Source of the DNA: CAYNTG01 sp964400105
GTDB lineage: Bacteria > UBP14 > UBA6098
NCBI GenBank assembly: GCA_964400105.1
Contig: CAYNTG010000038.1
Span: 1 to 20,072 of the forward strand
Direction of reading: 5' to 3'
DNA length: 20,072 bases
In this document: positions 16,354-20,072 of the stretch, in pieces
Layout of the letters: every line of letters starts with the position of its first letter
How positions within the stretch are numbered: the first letter of the stretch is position 1
Program-made: the position numbers and the translations under genes
The notes under the pieces: model-generated
Database searches by the model: none
What the model was told of the DNA's origin: nothing
What the model saw: the letters and a program-made list of their open reading frames with translations, nothing else

Positions 16354-16884
16354 ATGGCATTGAGAATAACCGGCGGATCGTTCAGGGGGCGCAAGATCGC
16401 GTTCCACGGCGGGCGAATACGTCCTACGGCGTCGCGCATCAGGCAGGCGATTTTCGATATCCTCGGCGATATCGGCGGGTTGCGTTTCTGCGATCTTTAT
16501 GCCGGAAGCGGTGCGATTGGGATCGAGGCGCTGAGCCGTGGCGCGGATTACGTCGAATTCGTCGAGGCCGATAAAAGGGCATCGGCCTCGATAGTAAAAA
16601 ATCTACAAAATCTCGGCATCGAATCGAATGTCGCGCGGGTTCGCTCGATGCGCGTCGCAAATTGGGCGCGAAAGTTCGACACTCGATTCGATATCATCTT
16701 CGCCGATCCGCCATATATCGATAAAGTAATGGATGAAATCGATTCGATTCATGAAGAGGTAGTTGCCCATATCGAAGAGGGAGGTTTTTTCATCCTCCAG
16801 CTTCCAAAGAACCGCACTCCAAACGTGAAATTTTCAGAAAGCCGAAATTTCGGCGACGACAGGTTGCATTTTTGCTATATCTAA
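16354..16884 (+). CDS. rsmD: 16S rRNA (guanine966-N2)-methyltransferase
   Basis: This is a 176-residue protein, close to the usual length for RsmD. The start MALRITGGSFRGRKI at 16354 was chosen because RsmD proteins begin with R-I-x-G-G-x-x-x-G-R and because AGGA (16341-16344) lies 9 bases upstream; an upstream in-frame ATG at 16312 would overlap the giant gene and add an atypical tail. The motifs are RPT (23-25), the SAM-binding motif I CDLYAGSGAIGIEAL (46-60), FVEAD (69-73) and the catalytic ADPPY (117-121) of N-methyltransferases. It methylates N2 of G966 in helix 31 of 16S rRNA with S-adenosylmethionine, in the cytoplasm. The start lies 11 bases after the giant gene stop, so the two may be co-transcribed. 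Confidence 0.94.
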   Translation: MALRITGGSFRGRKIAFHGGRIRPTASRIRQAIFDILGDIGGLRFCDLYAGSGAIGIEALSRGADYVEFVEADKRASASIVKNLQNLGIESNVARVRSMRVANWARKFDTRFDIIFADPPYIDKVMDEIDSIHEEVVAHIEEGGFFILQLPKNRTPNVKFSESRNFGDDRLHFCYI

Positions 16885-16946
16885 CAAATCTTCTACAATT
16901 TTACAACTTAATCGACGATAAGCAGTTATAACTTTAAACCTCAGAG

Positions 16947-16964
16947 ACTAATCGTTCGATTAGT
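16947..16964. repeat. Perfect palindrome between rsmD and the phosphatidyltransferase gene
   Basis: ACTAATCGTTCGATTAGT is self-complementary over 18 bases. It can fold as a 7-bp stem with a GTTC loop, followed by TGTTATATTATTATCC, which is T-rich but not a clean T-run. It is either a weak terminator of the upstream transcript or an operator-like dyad for the downstream operon. Confidence 0.45.
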
Positions 16965-16998
16965 TGTTATATTATTATCCTACTCCACGAAAAAAACT

Positions 16999-17025
16999 TC
17001 GATAACACTTGCTTTTATCGAGTGT
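16999..17025 (+). other. Interlocked inverted repeats (pseudoknot-like) in the leader of the inositol cassette
   Basis: TCGATAA (16999-17005) pairs with TTATCGA (17015-17021), while ACACT (17005-17009) can pair with AGTGT (17021-17025). The order a-b-a'-b' is that of an H-type pseudoknot or of two mutually exclusive hairpins. It lies 37 bases before the ATG at 17062. No known riboswitch is recognised. Confidence 0.25.
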
Positions 17026-17061
17026 GTGATATAGCTTTCTTTTTCCATTTTAACATGAACT

Positions 17062-17727
17062 ATGACGAGCGAAAACAGAAATAGCAAGATAGAGCAGGCA
17101 TATTTACGCATGATCGGGAAGATCGCCGCATGGATTGCGAAGATCGGTGTCGGGCCGACTTCGCTGACCGTGATCGGACTAGTGCTGGCCGTGATTGCTG
17201 GGTTCTTCATGTGGACCGGTCATCTGATTATCGGCGGGATTTTCCTTTTCATAGGCGGATTTGCGGACAGCCTCGACGGCGCAGTGGCGAGGAATTCCGG
17301 CAAGGTGACGCGGTTCGGCGCGATCCTCGATTCGACGTTCGACCGTTACGCCGAATTTGCAGTCTTTCTCGGATTTTACGGTTATCTGGGATTATCGAGG
17401 GCGCGAATGGTCGGCGTGTTTCAGGTCGTGGCAATTATCGCGCTGATTGGATCGGTCATGGTGAGCTATGTTCGCGCGCGGAGCGAAGGGTTGGGGGTTA
17501 AGTGCGACGTCGGTTTCTGGCAGCGCCCCGAAAGGGTAATCGCTCTCGGAACGGCATCGATACTTACCGGTCTGCTAAACCCGATTTTCATTAGGATTTC
17601 CTACGATTGGCTTCACGATATTATCATAAAGCTCGTTTTGATACTGCTCGCCGTGGGAACAAATTCTACGGCGGTTAAAAGGCTGCTACATTCACGTAAT
17701 CTGTTGAAAGAAAACGGAATAGACTGA
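17062..17727 (+). CDS. CDP-alcohol phosphatidyltransferase, probable phosphatidylinositol-phosphate synthase
   Basis: This 221-residue integral membrane protein carries the exact CDP-alcohol phosphotransferase signature D-G-x2-A-R-x8-G-x3-D-x3-D at residues 72-94 (metal-binding D69, D72, D90, D94). Hydrophobic segments lie near 35-50, 54-68, 105-145 and 180-205, and RARSEGLGVKCDVGFWQRPERV follows. The next gene makes inositol-phosphate, so the likely reaction is CDP-diacylglycerol + inositol-3-phosphate to phosphatidylinositol phosphate + CMP in the inner membrane. Phosphatidylglycerophosphate synthase is the main alternative. Bifunctional di-myo-inositol-phosphate enzymes carry an extra nucleotidyltransferase domain, which is absent here. 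No Shine-Dalgarno precedes the ATG. A TG-A-TATAGC extended -10 at 17027-17035 would give a leader of about 20 bases. A 177-base gap with two inverted repeats separates it from rsmD. Confidence 0.88.
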   Translation: MTSENRNSKIEQAYLRMIGKIAAWIAKIGVGPTSLTVIGLVLAVIAGFFMWTGHLIIGGIFLFIGGFADSLDGAVARNSGKVTRFGAILDSTFDRYAEFAVFLGFYGYLGLSRARMVGVFQVVAIIALIGSVMVSYVRARSEGLGVKCDVGFWQRPERVIALGTASILTGLLNPIFIRISYDWLHDIIIKLVLILLAVGTNSTAVKRLLHSRNLLKENGID

Positions 17728-17771
17728 TTCAAGATATATTTGCAAAAAAATGATTTATATTGGAGGTTATT

Positions 17772-18878
17772 ATGTCTAAAAAGGTTCGCGTCGCTATTAT
17801 CGGTGTGGGGAATTGTGCGAGTTCGCTCGTGCAGGGGGTTCAATACTACAAAGATGCTAAGGAGGACGAGTTCGTGCCGGGGCTAATGCACGTGAATATC
17901 GGCGGGCTGCACATCTCCGATATCGAGTTCTCCGCCGCGTTCGATATCAACAAGACCAAGGTCGGAAAGGACCTTTCGGAGGCGATTTTCGCCGAGCCGA
18001 ATTGCACGACAAAATTTTTCCCAGAGGTGCCAAAACTCGATATTCCAGTGCATCGCGGGATGACCCACGACGGCCTCGGAAAATATCTCAAAGATATAAT
18101 AGAAAAGTCTTCCGGCCCGACCGACGATATCGTCGGGATTTTGAAGGAGACCAAGACCGATGTCGTCGTCAACTACCTTCCGGTCGGATCGGAGATGGCC
18201 ACGAAATGGTATGTCGAACAGATTCTCGATGCCGGTTGCGCGCTCGTGAATTGCATTCCGGTGTTCATCGCTCGTGAAAAGTATTGGCAGGGGCGTTTCG
18301 AGGAACGCGGTCTGCCGGTTATCGGCGACGATATCAAATCGCAGGTCGGCGCGACGATCCTTCACCGCGTTTTAACAAATCTATTTCTCGACCGTGGAAT
18401 GCCAATCGACCGGACATATCAGCTCAATACCGGCGGCAACACCGATTTTCTCAATATGCTCGAACGCGAACGTCTCATCAGCAAGAAGGAATCGAAGACC
18501 AACGCGGTGAAATCGCAGATCGAGCGGAAAGGCCGCCATATCGACGACGATAATATCCATGTCGGGCCGTCGGATTTCGTTCCGTGGCAAAAGGATAACA
18601 AAATTTGTTATCTTCGAATCGAAGGTAGACATTTCGGGGATGTTCCTATGAACGTCGAATGCCGACTTTCCGTCGAGGATTCGCCGAACAGCGCCGGGAT
18701 CGTTATCGATGCCGTGCGAATCGCGAAACTCGCTCTCGAATCGGGAATATCCGGTGCGCTCGCCGGCCCCGCAAGCTATTTCATGAAATCTCCGCCGATC
18801 CAATACGACGACAACGATGCGCTTCATCGCACGGAGAAATTCATCGCAGACAATGCATTGAAGACGTCCTCAGAATAA
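17772..18878 (+). CDS. ino1: Myo-inositol-1-phosphate (1L-myo-inositol-3-phosphate) synthase
   Basis: This 368-residue protein has the short prokaryotic length of the family. The ATG at 17772 follows a perfect GGAGGT (17762-17767) at 4 bases; a TTG four codons earlier overlaps that site and was rejected. Residues 7-18 (VAIIGVGNCASS) are the NAD-binding glycine motif. Other family-typical stretches are IPVFIA (162-167), GDDIKSQVGATILHR (185-199, with a conserved Lys), the NTGGNTDFLNM hallmark (219-229), SKTNAVKSQI (241-250) and GPSDFVPW (265-272). It converts D-glucose-6-phosphate to inositol-phosphate by an NAD-dependent oxidation, aldol cyclisation and reduction in the cytosol. It lies 44 bases after the CDP-alcohol transferase and 4 bases before the MATE gene, so the three are an operon. 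The product probably feeds the adjacent lipid synthase. Confidence 0.95.
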   Translation: MSKKVRVAIIGVGNCASSLVQGVQYYKDAKEDEFVPGLMHVNIGGLHISDIEFSAAFDINKTKVGKDLSEAIFAEPNCTTKFFPEVPKLDIPVHRGMTHDGLGKYLKDIIEKSSGPTDDIVGILKETKTDVVVNYLPVGSEMATKWYVEQILDAGCALVNCIPVFIAREKYWQGRFEERGLPVIGDDIKSQVGATILHRVLTNLFLDRGMPIDRTYQLNTGGNTDFLNMLERERLISKKESKTNAVKSQIERKGRHIDDDNIHVGPSDFVPWQKDNKICYLRIEGRHFGDVPMNVECRLSVEDSPNSAGIVIDAVRIAKLALESGISGALAGPASYFMKSPPIQYDDNDALHRTEKFIADNALKTSSE

Positions 18879-18882
18879 CCGC

Positions 18883-20072
18883 ATGAGGCGTTCCGAGGAT
18901 TATAAAATCGTTGGGGAAAGTTTCGAGGGGACGCTGCCGAGCGCGGCGCCCCCTTTGGATTCCAAGAAAACCGTCGTGCCGGCGGTCATCGATCTCCTTT
19001 CGATAACGGCGATGATGGCCTTCGACGGCGTTATCCTCGGCCGGTTCAGCAGCGCCGCACTCGCGGGCGGCGGGATGGCGCTATATCTCCTGTTTTTCCT
19101 CTTCACAATATTTCTCACGTTCGTTTTGGGCGCGGCACTGCCGATCTCGCGTCACCTTGGAATGGGCGACCGGGAGACGGCATCGAGACTTTTCGGGAGG
19201 GCGATGGGGACGGTCTTTATCGTGGGAATCGTTTTTGCGGCGGTCTCTTTCACATTTCGTGGTTTCATTTTTCATAGGATTTTGGGAGCATCTGGCGAGA
19301 TCGAGAGATCCGCGATTCAGTATTTCACGATGCTCGCAATCTTTATGCCCGCAATCGCTTTGAATTTCACCGGAACGGCCATCCTGCGGTCGATTGGCGA
19401 TGCGATGGTTTCGATGAAGGTGAACCTCACCGCGAATTTGATCGGCGCCTGTTCCTCGATTATCCTCGTCTATGGCCACGATGGATTGGGAATACCTCCG
19501 ATGGGAGCGCTCGGTGCAGGACTGGCGATAGGCGGTGCTCAGGCGGTCGGATTGGTCTTACTACTCAGGCATGTTATCGGTGGAAGGACGCAGGTCGAGC
19601 TTCGCCTGAAGGACATGGTTCGTCCCGAATTCCGCAGTTTGAGAAGAATAGTTAAGACCGGCCTGCCCGTTACCTTGGAGCAGCTTATCTGGATGGCCGG
19701 GCAGCTTATCCTAATAGCCTTCATCGCGCGGATCGGCGAGGCGGAATTGGCCGCGCACCAGATAATCATGAGGCTAACACAAACATTCGGCGTTGTTTAT
19801 CAGGGATTGGCTTTCGGCAATATGGCGCTGGTTGGGCATAAGATCGGCGCGGGTGAAGAGGAATCGGCGGTGCGAATATCGAGAAATATCCGATATTTAA
19901 GCTTGCTTGCCGGCGCGATTATCGCGGTGGGGGTCGTGATTTTGCGCGAGGACATTGCGCGGATGTTCAGCTACGATCCCGATGTTATCTCGCTCGTCGT
20001 TTGGCTCGCTCCGATTCTGGCTTTGATACAGATTCCAAAATCCCAGACGATGATTACATCGAGCGAGCTTCG
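18883..20072 (+). CDS. MATE-family multidrug/toxin efflux-type transporter (3' end beyond window)
   Basis: The frame is open from the ATG at 18883 to the right edge, giving 396 visible residues of the roughly 450 usual for the family. A polar N-terminus of about 33 residues precedes TM1 (VVPAVIDLLSITAMMAFDGVILGRF), which carries the N-P-A-x-x-(10-12)-D-x-x-x-x-G-R type MATE pattern with Asp. About ten membrane segments are visible, with a second-half repeat beginning TGLPVTLEQLIWMAGQLILIAFIARIGEAELAAHQI. These half-repeats are typical of MATE cation/drug antiporters. The gene starts 4 bases after the inositol-phosphate synthase stop with no clear Shine-Dalgarno, which suggests translational coupling. 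The substrate is unknown; a lipid or inositol-derived substrate is speculation from position only. Confidence 0.9.
   Translation, partial: MRRSEDYKIVGESFEGTLPSAAPPLDSKKTVVPAVIDLLSITAMMAFDGVILGRFSSAALAGGGMALYLLFFLFTIFLTFVLGAALPISRHLGMGDRETASRLFGRAMGTVFIVGIVFAAVSFTFRGFIFHRILGASGEIERSAIQYFTMLAIFMPAIALNFTGTAILRSIGDAMVSMKVNLTANLIGACSSIILVYGHDGLGIPPMGALGAGLAIGGAQAVGLVLLLRHVIGGRTQVELRLKDMVRPEFRSLRRIVKTGLPVTLEQLIWMAGQLILIAFIARIGEAELAAHQIIMRLTQTFGVVYQGLAFGNMALVGHKIGAGEEESAVRISRNIRYLSLLAGAIIAVGVVILREDIARMFSYDPDVISLVVWLAPILALIQIPKSQTMITSSEL

Noticed and set aside
17760..17771. TTG start four codons upstream for the inositol-phosphate synthase
   Set aside because: That TTG overlaps the GGAGGT Shine-Dalgarno itself, which is ideally placed for the ATG at 17772.

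Overview
The window comes from a Gram-negative bacterium of moderate GC, most likely of the FCB/candidate-phylum type. This is inferred from a POTRA-less Omp85-like outer-membrane barrel, a giant secreted Ig-repeat protein with a gliding-motility/type IX-like C-terminal domain, and a myo-inositol-phosphate synthase next to a CDP-alcohol phosphatidyltransferase. The exact phylum cannot be fixed from the sequence. All three stop codons are used conventionally.

Layout. (1) 1-4423, minus strand: a three-gene operon reading right to left, consisting of an outer-membrane beta-barrel protein, a membrane PAS histidine kinase and an NtrC-type sigma54 activator that runs off the left edge. A good -35/-10 pair precedes it at 4456-4484. 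(2) 4485-5252: a gene-free stretch with palindromic repeats, then a plus-strand tRNA cluster, Arg(TCT), His(GTG), Glu(TTC), with a promoter in front and an intrinsic terminator behind. (3) 5312-16342: one 3676-residue secreted protein filling more than half of the window. It has a signal peptide, 16 alternating pairs of two Ig-like module types (A and B), one orphan 120-residue module, and a C-terminal FTPNxDGxND sorting-type domain. (4) 16354-20072, plus strand: rsmD, then a CDP-alcohol phosphatidyltransferase, myo-inositol-1-phosphate synthase and a MATE-family transporter that runs off the right edge.

How they fit. The left operon looks like an envelope-sensing unit: outer-membrane barrel, sensor kinase, sigma54 activator. 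The right cluster looks like an inositol-phospholipid cassette: the synthase makes inositol-3-phosphate from glucose-6-phosphate, the transferase joins it to CDP-diacylglycerol, and the MATE protein is a downstream transporter of unknown substrate. The giant protein is the standout. Its cysteines follow a regular pattern, one per A module and three per B module, and two of the B cysteines are lost together. This suggests a two-disulfide scheme per A-B pair that I do not recognise as a described architecture.
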